This document shows, piece by piece, positions 30,320 to 41,468 of a stretch of 64,000 bases of DNA; position 1 is the stretch's first letter, and every line of letters begins with the position of its first letter. Where the stretch lies: positions 1-64,000 of the forward strand of contig JAJPIJ010000030.1 in the NCBI GenBank assembly GCA_021324815.1. The letters run 5' to 3'. The position numbers were made by a program, and so were the translations under genes. The stretch is from Gammaproteobacteria bacterium. GTDB lineage: Bacteria; Pseudomonadota; Gammaproteobacteria; JAJPIJ01. The notes under the pieces were generated by a model, which saw only the letters and a list, made by a program, of their open reading frames with translations, was not told the origin of the DNA and did not search any database.

Positions 30320-32959
30320 ATGCCGGAGTTGGCGGGGACTGCCGCGACTCCCGCGCTTGCCGCCGGCGCCACCCTGGCGGATTGCAGGACCTATCTGGCG
30401 GCGGTGCGCGAGGAGATGCGCCAGCGCTACCTCGCGGCCGCGCCCATCGGTGAACTGGTGCATGGTCTCTCGAACGCCGTCGATCAAATCCTCTCGCACG
30501 CCTGGCGTGAGAATTCGCTGCCGCGCGAAGGCGTCGCGCTGGTGGCCGTGGGCGGCTACGGCCGCGGCGAATTGCATCCCCATTCCGACATCGACATCGC
30601 CATCCTCCTCGGCGCCCCGGCCGGCGAGGAGCTGCGCCGGAAACTGGAGCGGTTCATCGCCTTTCTCTGGGACATCGGCCTCGACATCGGCCACAGCACG
30701 CGGACGCTGGAGGAATGCCGGCGCGAGGCGGCGGCCGACATCACGGTGGCCACCAATCTCATGGAGGCGCGCCTGCTGGACGGCGACCGGGATCTGTATG
30801 CGCGCATGCGCGAGCTCACCGGACCGGCGCAGATCTGGCCGACGCCGGCCTTTTTCGCGGCCAAGCGCGACGAGCAGGCCGCGCGCCACCGCCGTTTCCA
30901 CGACACCGCGCAAAATCTGGAGCCCAACGTCAAGGAGGGTCCCGGCGGCCTGCGCGACATCCAGGTCATCGGCTGGGTGGCCAAACGCCACTTCGGCGCC
31001 GACACCCTGCACGATCTGGTGGATCACGGCTTCCTGACCGAGGAGGAATTCCAGACGCTCAACGCCGGCCAGGAATTTCTCTGGCGCATCCGCTACGGCC
31101 TGCACCTGCACACCGGCCGGCGCGAGGATCGGCTGCTGTTCGATCACCAGCGCCTGATCGCCGGACAATTCGGCTTTCGCGACCCCGCGGGCGGCTATCG
31201 CGGCATCGAGCAATTCATGAAGCTGTTCTACCGCACCCTGCTGGAACTGCGGCGGCTCAATGAAATGCTGCTGGAATTGTTCGAGGAGGCCATCCTGCAC
31301 GCCGATCATCCCGTGGACATCGTCCCCATAAACAACCGCTTCCAGATCCGCAACGGTTTCATCGAGGCATGCCACGATCGCGTCTTCCAGCGCTACCCTT
31401 TCGCCCTGCTGGAAATCTTCCTGTTGCTGCAGCAGCGGCCCGAGATCCAGGGCGTGCGCGCCAGCACCATCCGGCTGATCCGCAACCATCGCCACTTGAT
31501 CGACGAGTCCTTCCGCAACGACCTGCGCAATCGCAGCCTGTTCATGGAAATCATCCGCCAGCCGCGGCGGCTGGGACACGAATTGCAGCGCATGCACCGC
31601 TATGGCGTGCTGGAGGCATATCTCCCCGTATTCGGCGCCGTGGTCGGTCTCATGCAATTCGATCTGTTCCACGTGTACACGGTGGACGAGCACACGCTGT
31701 TCGTGGTGCGCAACCTGCGCCGGCTCGCCTTCCCCGGCGAAGACGACGACCTGCCGCCGTTGTGCCAGGAGGTCATGGCGCACCTGCCCAAGCCCGAGCT
31801 GCTCTACCTCGCGGGGCTCTTCCATGACATTTGCAAGGGCCGCGGCGGCGATCATTCGGAGCTTGGCGAGCAGGAGGCGCTCGCCTTCTGCCGGCATCAT
31901 GGCCTGGGCGAATTCGACGGCAAGCTGGTGGCCTGGCTGGTGCGCCATCATCTGCTGATGTCCAAGACCGCCCAGCGCATGGACATCTCCGATCCCGAGG
32001 TCATCCACAATTTCGCCGGCACGCTGGGCGACAAGATGCATCTCGATTACCTGTATCTGCTGACCGTGGCGGACATCCGCAGCACCAACCCGACGCTGTG
32101 GACGAGTTGGAAGGATTCCCTGTTGCGCGAGCTGTACCGCAAGACGTTGCATGCGCTGCGGCGCGGCCTGGAAAATCCCATCCAGCGCAGGGAGCGCATC
32201 GCCGAGACGCAGGCCGAGGCAGCGGCGATATTGCGCGGTCAGGGTGTCGAACCGGCGGCGGTTCAGAATTTGTGGAGGAACCTGGGGGAGGATTACTTCC
32301 TGCGCCACCTGCCCGAGGAGATCGCCTGGCATGCGCAGGTGATCCTGCCGCACGGCGACTCCGCCGAGCCGCTCATCCGCATCCGCCCGGAGACGCGGCG
32401 TGGCGGCAGCGAAATCTTCATCTACACCCGCGATCAGGACGGCCTGTTCAGCATCTCGACCCACACCCTGGGCGCGCTCGGTCTCAACATCCAGGAGGCG
32501 CGCATCCTCACCTCCACGAACGGCTACACGCTCGACACCTACACCGTGCTGGAGGCCGACAGCGGCGAGATCATCCAGGGCGAGCAGCGCGGCGAGGAAA
32601 TCATCACCGCGCTCAGGCACAACATCAAGGAGCACATTGAAACACCGATGCCCGCGCGCCGTTTGAGCCGCAAGCTGCGGCACTTCACCATTCCCACGGA
32701 GGTGCTGTTCTCGGACGACCCGCTGAACGCGCGCACGATGATGGAGGTCATCACCACCGATCGGCCCGGCGTGCTCGCGCGCATCGCGCAGGCCATGCGC
32801 TTCTGCGGCGTGCGCCTGCAAAACGCGCGCATCGCCACCTTCGGCGAGCGCGTGGAGGACATCTTCTATCTCACCGGCGTGGACAACCTGCCCTTGAAAG
32901 ACGAGGTCAAGCTGGAGTGCCTGCGCCACTCCATCACCACGGCCCTGGCCAATGATTAG
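30320..32959 (+). CDS. glnD: PII uridylyltransferase / uridylyl-removing enzyme
   Basis: GlnD senses glutamine and adds or removes UMP on PII proteins, controlling nitrogen assimilation. The 879-residue protein shows the nucleotidyltransferase motif GGYGRGELHPHSDIDIAIL (about residue 80), the GlnD-specific KEGPGGLRDIQ, an HD domain (LFHDICKGRGGDHSELG) for UMP removal, and two C-terminal ACT domains (SEIFIYTRDQDGLFSIS and VITTDRPGVLARIAQAM). The exact start is uncertain: ATG 30320 is preferred, with a TTG at 30302 as the alternative. It lies 14 bases after map. Confidence 0.96.
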   Translation: MPELAGTAATPALAAGATLADCRTYLAAVREEMRQRYLAAAPIGELVHGLSNAVDQILSHAWRENSLPREGVALVAVGGYGRGELHPHSDIDIAILLGAPAGEELRRKLERFIAFLWDIGLDIGHSTRTLEECRREAAADITVATNLMEARLLDGDRDLYARMRELTGPAQIWPTPAFFAAKRDEQAARHRRFHDTAQNLEPNVKEGPGGLRDIQVIGWVAKRHFGADTLHDLVDHGFLTEEEFQTLNAGQEFLWRIRYGLHLHTGRREDRLLFDHQRLIAGQFGFRDPAGGYRGIEQFMKLFYRTLLELRRLNEMLLELFEEAILHADHPVDIVPINNRFQIRNGFIEACHDRVFQRYPFALLEIFLLLQQRPEIQGVRASTIRLIRNHRHLIDESFRNDLRNRSLFMEIIRQPRRLGHELQRMHRYGVLEAYLPVFGAVVGLMQFDLFHVYTVDEHTLFVVRNLRRLAFPGEDDDLPPLCQEVMAHLPKPELLYLAGLFHDICKGRGGDHSELGEQEALAFCRHHGLGEFDGKLVAWLVRHHLLMSKTAQRMDISDPEVIHNFAGTLGDKMHLDYLYLLTVADIRSTNPTLWTSWKDSLLRELYRKTLHALRRGLENPIQRRERIAETQAEAAAILRGQGVEPAAVQNLWRNLGEDYFLRHLPEEIAWHAQVILPHGDSAEPLIRIRPETRRGGSEIFIYTRDQDGLFSISTHTLGALGLNIQEARILTSTNGYTLDTYTVLEADSGEIIQGEQRGEEIITALRHNIKEHIETPMPARRLSRKLRHFTIPTEVLFSDDPLNARTMMEVITTDRPGVLARIAQAMRFCGVRLQNARIATFGERVEDIFYLTGVDNLPLKDEVKLECLRHSITTALAND

Positions 32960-32975
32960 AACTTATTTCGAAATT

Positions 32976-33030
32976 CCGTTCGCGCTGAGCCTTCGACAAG
33001 CTCAGGCCAGGGTACGTCAAGCGTATCGAA
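32976..33030 (+). repeat. Dispersed 55-base repeat, copy 2
   Basis: The element lies between glnD and mutH and is the reverse complement of the copy at 11232-11286, 46 of 55 positions agreeing by hand alignment. Its core reads GAGCCTTCGACAAGCTC followed by AGGCCAGGGTACG on the plus strand. Both copies sit in short intergenic gaps just upstream or downstream of housekeeping genes. Confidence 0.75.
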
Positions 33031-33053
33031 TGGGCGAACGTCGGCTATGACCA

Positions 33054-33758
33054 ATGACTGAACGCCGGGCAGCGACACCGGCCAGCGAAGCGGAACTGCT
33101 ATTACGCGCGCGTTCGCTGGCCGGCCGCACATTGGGCGAAATCGCCGCACAAATGCACATCAGTCTGCCGGCCAATCTTCAGCGGCGCAAAGGCGTCATC
33201 GGCGAATTAATCGAGCAGGCGCTGGGCGCCAGCGGCGGCTCGCGACCGGAGCCGGATTTGCCCGCGATCGGCATCGAGATCAAAACGATTCCCGTTGATG
33301 CGGAGGGAAAGCCGCGCGAATCGACTTATCTCTGCGTTGTCCCGCAGAGCGATCAGCATTCCTTGACCTGGCGTGATTCATTGGTATACAGAAAACTCGC
33401 GCGCGTGTTGTGGGTGCCCATCGAATCCGCGCCCGGAGTTGCGCTGAAAGATCGGCGCGTCGGCCAGGCCACGTTGTGGAGCCCCACGCCGGAGGAAGAG
33501 CAACAACTGCGCACCGACTGGGAGGAACTCATGGAGCAACTGGCGATGGGACAGGCGGACAGCGTGCGCGGCGTGCAGGGCGCCTGGCTGCAAATCCGTC
33601 CCAAGGCCGCCCACGGCCGCGCCCGAACTGCGGGCCATGATGTCGAGGGCGCACCCACCACCACCCTCCCCCGCGGCTTCTATCTCCGCGCCGTCTTCAC
33701 CGCTTGCATTCTTAACAACATCTATCTTTTGGCTCACAATCCAGCCGGAACGTTATAA
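33054..33758 (+). CDS. mutH: DNA mismatch repair endonuclease MutH
   Basis: MutH nicks the unmethylated strand at hemimethylated GATC sites after MutS/MutL activation. The 234-residue protein has LAGRTLGEIAAQ, RRKGVIGELIEQALGASGGS and the active-site string DLPAIGIEIKTIPVD, in which Asp, Glu and Lys keep the D-x6-E-x-K spacing of E. coli MutH (D70, E77, K79). WSPTPEEEQQLRTDWEELME follows. MutH is essentially restricted to Gammaproteobacteria with Dam methylation, so it is a useful lineage clue. It stands alone between glnD and dusA. Confidence 0.93.
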   Translation: MTERRAATPASEAELLLRARSLAGRTLGEIAAQMHISLPANLQRRKGVIGELIEQALGASGGSRPEPDLPAIGIEIKTIPVDAEGKPRESTYLCVVPQSDQHSLTWRDSLVYRKLARVLWVPIESAPGVALKDRRVGQATLWSPTPEEEQQLRTDWEELMEQLAMGQADSVRGVQGAWLQIRPKAAHGRARTAGHDVEGAPTTTLPRGFYLRAVFTACILNNIYLLAHNPAGTL

Positions 33759-33797
33759 TTTCTGGAGCCAACCCGTCCCACAACGCAATTATCTCCC

Positions 33798-34775
33798 ATG
33801 TTTGGAAAGCAACTTGACCGGCGGTTGTGCATTGCGCCGATGATGGATCACACGGATCGGCATTTGCGTTATCTGCTGCGGCTGCTGTCGCCGCACGCGC
33901 TGCTGTACACGGAGATGGTGACAACCGGCGCGCTGCTGCATGGCGATCGCGAGCGGCATCTGGCCTTCAACGCCGAGGAGCATCCCGTTGCCCTGCAACT
34001 GGGCGGCAGTGATCCGGCAGAACTGGCCCAGTGCGCGCGTTACGGCGCCGGGCACGGCTACGACGAGATCAACCTCAACGTCGGCTGCCCCAGCGACCGC
34101 GTGCAGAACGGCCGCTTCGGCGCCTGCCTGATGGCGGAGCCGGAACTGGTCGCCGACGCCGTGCGCGCCATGATCGAAGCTGTGAGTGTTCCCGTCACGG
34201 TCAAAACGCGGCTGGGAATTGATGAGCGCGATTCCTACGAGGAATTGTGCCATTTTGTCCGCACGGTCGCGGCGGCCGGCTGCCGTGTATTCATCCTGCA
34301 CGCGCGCAAGGCGCTGCTGAAAGGATTAAGCCCGAAGGAGAATCGTCAAGTCCCGCCGCTGCAATACGATCGCGTGTATCAGATCAAGCGCGACTTCCCC
34401 GAACTCACGATTATCCTGAACGGCGGCGTCAAGACCGTCGCCGACATGCGCGCGCATTTGCAACACGTGGATGGCGTGATGATCGGCCGCGCGGCTTGTG
34501 ACGACACCTACCTGCTGGCGCGGATCGAGGAGGAAGTTTTCGGCGGCCTGCCCGTGCTGGCGCGCGAGGAGATCGCCCGCCGCTACGCCGAATACGCCGA
34601 TGCGCAGGTCGCGCGCGGAGAAAGCGAGCACCACGTGCTGCGGCACCTGCTGGGGTTGTACCAGGGCGTCACAGGGGCGCGGCACTGGCGGCGCCACCTG
34701 AGTACGCGCGACCGGCAATGGCCGAACTGCGTGGCGGCGGTGGAGGCCGCGCTGTCTCAACTGCGAACCGCCTAA
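33798..34775 (+). CDS. dusA: tRNA-dihydrouridine(20/20a) synthase
   Basis: DusA reduces uridines 20 and 20a in the tRNA D-loop using FMN and NADPH. The 325-residue protein has the FMN-binding start RRLCIAPMMDHTDRHLRYLL, the catalytic Cys in NLNVGCPSDRVQNGRFGACLM, HARKALLKGLSPKENR (a DusA-type insertion) and the phosphate site IILNGGVKTVADM and GVMIGRAAC. The last 4 bases overlap the convergent ABM-like gene. Confidence 0.96.
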   Translation: MFGKQLDRRLCIAPMMDHTDRHLRYLLRLLSPHALLYTEMVTTGALLHGDRERHLAFNAEEHPVALQLGGSDPAELAQCARYGAGHGYDEINLNVGCPSDRVQNGRFGACLMAEPELVADAVRAMIEAVSVPVTVKTRLGIDERDSYEELCHFVRTVAAAGCRVFILHARKALLKGLSPKENRQVPPLQYDRVYQIKRDFPELTIILNGGVKTVADMRAHLQHVDGVMIGRAACDDTYLLARIEEEVFGGLPVLAREEIARRYAEYADAQVARGESEHHVLRHLLGLYQGVTGARHWRRHLSTRDRQWPNCVAAVEAALSQLRTA

Positions 34776-35041
34776 ACCTGCTTCCAGAGGGAGATGGACG
34801 TCGCGCAATCCACCAGTGAAGTAATCTTGTCAGTCACCTCCACCTGCGCGGCGGATTTGGCGAACTTGCGCGCCGCCTCCTCGCTTGCAAACTGGGCGAA
34901 CACGCCGAAGTCATTGGGATCCGCCATGCTTTGATAAACAAAGACACCGGGAATATTCTCCGTGGCCTGTTTCAGCAGCTGCTGCACTTCCTGGCTTTTC
35001 CCCTTTTTCGACCGGCAGGCACGAACAACGTAGATAGACAT
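34772..35041 (-). CDS. Small ABM-like (dimeric ferredoxin-fold) protein
   Basis: An 89-residue protein, MSIYVVRACRSKKGKSQEVQQLLK, with the strand-helix-strand pattern of antibiotic-biosynthesis-monooxygenase-like (ABM) proteins: YVVR strand, a helix, GVFVYQSMADPNDFGVFAQFAS, and a second helix EEAARKFAKSAAQVEV. A strong GGGAGGGGG box precedes the ATG. Members include monooxygenases and proteins of unknown role; nothing here identifies a substrate. It is a monocistronic gene, convergent with dusA. Confidence 0.65.
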   Translation of the reverse strand: MSIYVVRACRSKKGKSQEVQQLLKQATENIPGVFVYQSMADPNDFGVFAQFASEEAARKFAKSAAQVEVTDKITSLVDCATSISLWKQV

Positions 35042-35276
35042 AGCCCCCTCCCTCTGGCCGCGGCTGGTTATGGTTTGCGACTGCCGCGCCGCCTTGGTGG
35101 GTAAAATCTAGCCTTCCGGCGGTACGCTGGCAAGTCCTGACGCCTGGCGCGCCCGCCGCGCCGCTGCCTCAGGCCGCATGCCCTGACTGTCCAGATGACG
35201 CCGGAATCCGACAAGTCCCGCGTTGGAGCGCCGCCAGCGGCGCCCGTGATCAAGGCCGCCCTGCCGCGGAGATCCC

Positions 35277-37328
<2,052 letters not shown>

Positions 37329-37370
37329 CTATAATATAATGTCCCGCGACGAGGCCAGCCGGCGGAATCC

Positions 37371-38021
37371 ATGAACTTCGAACAAGCCCGCTTCAACATG
37401 GTCGAGCAGCAGATCCGCCCCTGGGAGGTGCTGGACGAGCGCGTGCTCGAACTGTTCATGGCCGTGCATCGCGAGGATTTCGTGCCGCCGGAGTGCCGGC
37501 AACTCGCCTTCTCCGACATTTGCCTGCCGATCGGCCACGGGCAGACCATGATGCCGCCGAAGGTCGAGGGCCGCATGTTGCAGGCCTTGCAGATCCGTCC
37601 CACCGATCATGTTCTCGAAATCGGCACCGGCAGCGGCCACCTGACGGCCCTGCTGGCCCGCTCCGGAGCGCATGTGGTAAGCGTCGACATCTTCGCCGAT
37701 TTCACCCGCGCGGCCGGCGCCAAGCTTGAAAACTGCGGAATCAGGAACGTGCGGCTGGAAACCGGCGACGCCGTCTCGGGATGGGGCAATGATCAGTATG
37801 ACGTCATCGCGGTCACCGGCTCGCTGCCGGCGCTTCAAGGCCGGTTTCAGCGGCAATTGCACGCCGGCGGGCGGCTGTTTGTCATCCTCGGCACCGAGCC
37901 GATCATGGAGGCCTGCCTCATCACGCGCCGGGGCGGCGACGCGTGGTCAACGGAGTCATTGTTTGAAACATCCATTGCGCCGCTCATCGGCGCCGAACCC
38001 AGTCCCCGCTTTGTGTTCTAA
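37371..38021 (+). CDS. Protein-L-isoaspartate O-methyltransferase-like protein
   Basis: A 216-residue SAM-dependent methyltransferase of the Pcm-like group: MNFEQARFNMVEQQIRPWEVLD at the N-terminus, then MMPPKVEGRMLQAL, and the SAM-binding VLEIGTGSGHLTALLA. It resembles Pcm but has the start typical of the Pcm-like proteins encoded beside tolC in gammaproteobacteria. Actual repair of isoaspartate is not certain. It precedes a tolC-like gene by 127 bases. Confidence 0.88.
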   Translation: MNFEQARFNMVEQQIRPWEVLDERVLELFMAVHREDFVPPECRQLAFSDICLPIGHGQTMMPPKVEGRMLQALQIRPTDHVLEIGTGSGHLTALLARSGAHVVSVDIFADFTRAAGAKLENCGIRNVRLETGDAVSGWGNDQYDVIAVTGSLPALQGRFQRQLHAGGRLFVILGTEPIMEACLITRRGGDAWSTESLFETSIAPLIGAEPSPRFVF

Positions 38022-38148
38022 GGGAGAAAGTGACAAGCCGGCCTCCCTGCTTTTCAAACGGCGGCCCCTTTGGGGCGTACAAGGTCGACCAAAGCAAATC
38101 GCGGGATTAGAATCGTCTCAATAACACTACCAACAGGTGCCCTCGCTC

Positions 38149-39495
38149 ATGGACTGTCGGACGCGACTGCGGTGGTTTTCGCTTGTTTTTTGCCTGGCCG
38201 GATCGCCGGCGATACTCGCCGAGGATCTGCGGCAGGTATATCAACGCTCGGAGGAGCAGGATCCGCAATTCCGCGGCGTGCAGGCTACCTATCAGGCCGT
38301 TCTGGAGAGCCGCCCCCAGGCCCGTGCGCAGTTCCTGCTGCCCAATCTGAGCGTCAGCTCGGACTTCGCCCGGCATGATCAAACGATACGCGTGGGCGCC
38401 AATTCCATCATCGGCACCAGCGCCTTGAGCTCCAGTTTCTCCTTTGTGGGCCGGGAGTACAGTGTCAACCTGACGCAGCCGGTCTATCACTACGACAGGT
38501 ACCTGCAATTCAAGCAGACCGACGATCGCATCCGGCAGGCCCAGCTGAACGTGGATGCCGCCCGGCAGGATCTCATCGTCCGCGTCTCCGAGCGTTACTT
38601 CAACGTGCTGGCCGCGCAGGACAACCTCGAGTTCACCGGCGCGGAAAAAAACGCCCTGGCCCGGCAACTGGAGCAGGCCCAGCAGCGCTTCAACGTGGGC
38701 TTGATCGCCATCACCGACGTGCAGGAGGCGAAGGCGGGGTACGATCAATCCGTCGCCGACGAGATCGACGCCCAGAAGCAGCTGGACGACGCACGGCAGG
38801 CGCTGCGCGAATTCGCCGGCGAGATCAGCGATCATCTGTCGCCGCTCACCGACAAACTGCCGTTGATCACCCCCGAACCTGCGGACGTCGAACAATGGAC
38901 GGCCACCGCGCTCAAGCAGAATTTCCAACTGGCCGCGGCCGAGGCCGCCACGCGCATCGCCCTCCAGGAGATCGAAGTGCAGCGCGCGGGCCACCTGCCG
39001 ACATTTGACGTGGTCGGCAGCCACAGCGACAGCATATCGAGGGGGCTGTTCGGGGATTCCGAGACGCAGGACAGCGCCATCGGCATGCAGATGAATCTCC
39101 CCATTTATGAGGGCGGTTTCGTCCAATCTCGCACCCGCGAGGCCCAGCACCGCCATGAAGCCGCGCTTGACCAGGAGGAACAGCAGCGCCGATCGGTGGT
39201 ACGCACCTGCCGCGACGCCTATCGCGGCGTGCTGTCGGGCATCAGCCGCATTCAGGCGCTGCAACAGGCCGTGGTCTCCCAGCAAACGGCGCTGGATGCG
39301 ACCGAGGCCGGTTTTGAAGTCGGCACGCGCACCAGCGTGGACGTGGTGACGCAGGAGCGTCAGTTGTTCGCCGCCAAGCGCGACTATGCCCGGGCGCGCT
39401 ATGATTACATCCTCAACACTCTTCGCCTCAAGCAGGCCGCCGGCACGCTGTCGCCGGTCGATTTGGACACCATCAACCAGTGGCTGGCGCGTTGA
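38149..39495 (+). CDS. tolC: TolC-family outer membrane channel protein
   Basis: A 448-residue TolC-family protein. A signal peptide (about residues 1-24, LAGSPAILAE) is followed by the twofold outer-membrane-efflux repeat: DLRQVYQRSEEQDPQFRG starts the first and AAEAATRIALQEIEVQRAGH the second. The GIISRIQALQQAVVSQQTALDA-type coiled-coil helix is present near the end (ALQQAVVSQQTALDATEAG). This is the classical-length, single TolC of the cell and could serve the ABC exporter at 258-2507. An in-frame GTG lies 12 bases earlier. Next to the Pcm-like gene, the usual gammaproteobacterial arrangement. Confidence 0.92.
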   Translation: MDCRTRLRWFSLVFCLAGSPAILAEDLRQVYQRSEEQDPQFRGVQATYQAVLESRPQARAQFLLPNLSVSSDFARHDQTIRVGANSIIGTSALSSSFSFVGREYSVNLTQPVYHYDRYLQFKQTDDRIRQAQLNVDAARQDLIVRVSERYFNVLAAQDNLEFTGAEKNALARQLEQAQQRFNVGLIAITDVQEAKAGYDQSVADEIDAQKQLDDARQALREFAGEISDHLSPLTDKLPLITPEPADVEQWTATALKQNFQLAAAEAATRIALQEIEVQRAGHLPTFDVVGSHSDSISRGLFGDSETQDSAIGMQMNLPIYEGGFVQSRTREAQHRHEAALDQEEQQRRSVVRTCRDAYRGVLSGISRIQALQQAVVSQQTALDATEAGFEVGTRTSVDVVTQERQLFAAKRDYARARYDYILNTLRLKQAAGTLSPVDLDTINQWLAR

Positions 39496-39499
39496 ACTC

Positions 39500-40084
39500 A
39501 TGACGAAAACACCCCCCGCGCAATCCAACGACCTCCTCTGTCGCGCCGAGGCGGGCCAGCTGCTGGTCATCGACCTGCAGGAAAAACTGGGAGCCGCGAT
39601 GCCTGAAAAGGTCATCAACCGGGTCATCAAAAACACCATCCTGCTGCTCAACGCCGCCGCGCGACTCGGCGTCCCCGTGACCCTCACGGCGCAGTATCCC
39701 AGGGGCCTCGGCACATTGCTGCCCGCCATCAGCGCGGCGGTGCCGCCGCAAAGCCGTCACCTGGAAAAGACCTGCTTTTCGTGCCTCGGCGCGGCGGGAT
39801 TCGAAGCAGTCGTCCATGATGATGACCGGCCGCAGATCATCGTGGCCGGCATGGAGGCCCATGTATGCGTGTTGCAGACGGCCCTTGATCTGCACAAGAT
39901 GGGCAGGCAGGTGTTCGTGGTGGAGGACGCCATCTGTTCGCGGCGGCTGGAAAATTACGAAAGTGCCGTCAACCGCCTGCGTCACGCCGGCGTCACCGTC
40001 ACCAATTCCGAGTCCGTGGTGTTTGAATGGCTGCGCGACGCGCAGCACGTGGAGTTCAAAACCCTCTCCGCGCTTTTGCGCTGA
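39500..40084 (+). CDS. Isochorismatase-family hydrolase
   Basis: A 194-residue cysteine hydrolase of the isochorismatase/nicotinamidase fold. The likely triad is Asp in LLVIDLQEKLG, Lys in LEKTCFSCLG and Cys in MEAHVCVLQTALDL. It belongs to the YcaC-like group; the substrate is unknown. It starts 4 bases after the tolC stop and is followed at 2 bases by the FAD oxidase gene, so the three are probably co-transcribed. Confidence 0.88.
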   Translation: MTKTPPAQSNDLLCRAEAGQLLVIDLQEKLGAAMPEKVINRVIKNTILLLNAAARLGVPVTLTAQYPRGLGTLLPAISAAVPPQSRHLEKTCFSCLGAAGFEAVVHDDDRPQIIVAGMEAHVCVLQTALDLHKMGRQVFVVEDAICSRRLENYESAVNRLRHAGVTVTNSESVVFEWLRDAQHVEFKTLSALLR

Positions 40085-40085
40085 T

Positions 40086-41468
40086 TTGCCCATCGCCCCT
40101 CCCTTTTCCACCGCCGTGCTGAATCAGCTTGCCGCCGGCCTGCGCGGCGGATTGCTCACGCCCGGATCGGCCGTATATGAACGCAAACGCCGCGGCTGGA
40201 ATGCCGCCATCGATCAACGGCCGCGCGTGATCGTGGAATGCGCGGATGCCGGCGACGTGCGACACGCCGTGCGACTCGCGGCGGCACAAGGCGCAGGCGT
40301 TGCAGTGCGCGGCGGCGGCCACAGCATCGCCGGCCACGGCAGCGCGGACCATTCGGTGCTTCTCGATTTGTCGCGTTTCAAGAAAATACTAATCACCCCG
40401 GACGAACAGGCCGTCGTCGCCGGCGGCGGGGTGACGTGGGGTGAAATGGTGGCCGCCACCGCGCCGCATCGACTGGCCGCGCCGGGGGGCTTCAACCCGG
40501 ATGTCGGCATCGGCGGACTGACACTGGGCGGCGGCTACGGGGCGCTCACCCGGCTGCATGGGCTGGCCTGCGACAATCTGATCGCGGTCGAACTGGTGAA
40601 TGCGCAGGGTGAACTCGTGACGGTGGACGAACAGCATGATCCGGATCTGTTCTGGGCCTTGCGTGGCGCCGGGGCCAATTTCGGCGTGGTGCTGTCATTG
40701 CGCTTCAAGCTTCATTCCATACCGGCGCTGTACGCCGGCCACGTGGCGCACTCCCTGCGTCGCTGTCGCGATTTATTGCACCTCCACCGCGACTTCACGG
40801 CGGGCCTGTCCGACGCCACGACCGCGTATTTCGGCATTCGTCATCAGCGCCGCGGGCCGGCCTATGTATTCATCGCCGCCCTCCATGCCGGACCGGCGCA
40901 TGAGGCGGAACGCATATTTGCACCCTTGCGCAGATATGCCACGCCGGCGATCGACGACTTCGCGCCGTGCTCCTACACCGCCATTCATCAGGCCAACATC
41001 GGCGCGTTCCCCACGGGACTCGGCAACTATTGGCGCGCCCACTTTTTGCGCAGACTGTCGGATGCCGCGCTTGACGTCATTGCCGAGCACGCCTTGCGCG
41101 TACAGGACACGGATTTTTACGCGGTCATCGAGCATCTGGGCGGCGCGATGGCGCGGGTCGCCCCGTCCGCCACCGCCTTCGCGCACCGCGACGCGGCGTT
41201 CGGCATCGCCATCACCGCCAGGTGGCGGCTGGAGGAAGATCCGGCCGCGGCCATCCGCCAGGTACAGGCCATGCATCAGGATCTGATCCCGGAAGCGAGT
41301 GGCGGCGTCTACGTGAATTACGTCGGCGCCGACGCCACGCTGGCGACGGTGCGCGCCGCCTATGGCGCAAACTACGGGCGGCTGCTCGCGCTCAAGCGCC
41401 GCCACGATCCCGCCAATCTGTTCCGGCACAACGTCAACATCGACCCGCTTCAGTCCGGCAGTCCGTAA
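40086..41468 (+). CDS. FAD-dependent oxidoreductase (BBE-type, PCMH fold)
   Basis: A 460-residue flavoprotein of the berberine-bridge-enzyme-like family. The FAD domain shows RPRVIVECADAGDVRHAVRLA, VRGGGHSIAGHG (the His that often binds FAD covalently), VVAGGGVTWGEM and GGLTLGGGYGALTRLHGL. The BBE C-terminal part has YVGADATLATVRAAYGANY and LKRRHDPANLFRHNVNI. The start is a TTG at 40086, directly after the isochorismatase stop; no ATG is in place. The substrate is unknown. The 3' end overlaps the convergent SDR gene by 19 bases. Confidence 0.88.
   Translation: MPIAPPFSTAVLNQLAAGLRGGLLTPGSAVYERKRRGWNAAIDQRPRVIVECADAGDVRHAVRLAAAQGAGVAVRGGGHSIAGHGSADHSVLLDLSRFKKILITPDEQAVVAGGGVTWGEMVAATAPHRLAAPGGFNPDVGIGGLTLGGGYGALTRLHGLACDNLIAVELVNAQGELVTVDEQHDPDLFWALRGAGANFGVVLSLRFKLHSIPALYAGHVAHSLRRCRDLLHLHRDFTAGLSDATTAYFGIRHQRRGPAYVFIAALHAGPAHEAERIFAPLRRYATPAIDDFAPCSYTAIHQANIGAFPTGLGNYWRAHFLRRLSDAALDVIAEHALRVQDTDFYAVIEHLGGAMARVAPSATAFAHRDAAFGIAITARWRLEEDPAAAIRQVQAMHQDLIPEASGGVYVNYVGADATLATVRAAYGANYGRLLALKRRHDPANLFRHNVNIDPLQSGSP

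Noticed and set aside
30299-32929. 876-codon open frame antisense to glnD
   Set aside because: Long only because of high GC; glnD has all its motifs on the other strand, and the antisense protein resembles no family.
35042-35276. Frames between the ABM-like gene and thiC
   Set aside because: Arg/Ala-rich, without ribosome binding site or family pattern; probably only untranslated thiC 3' region.
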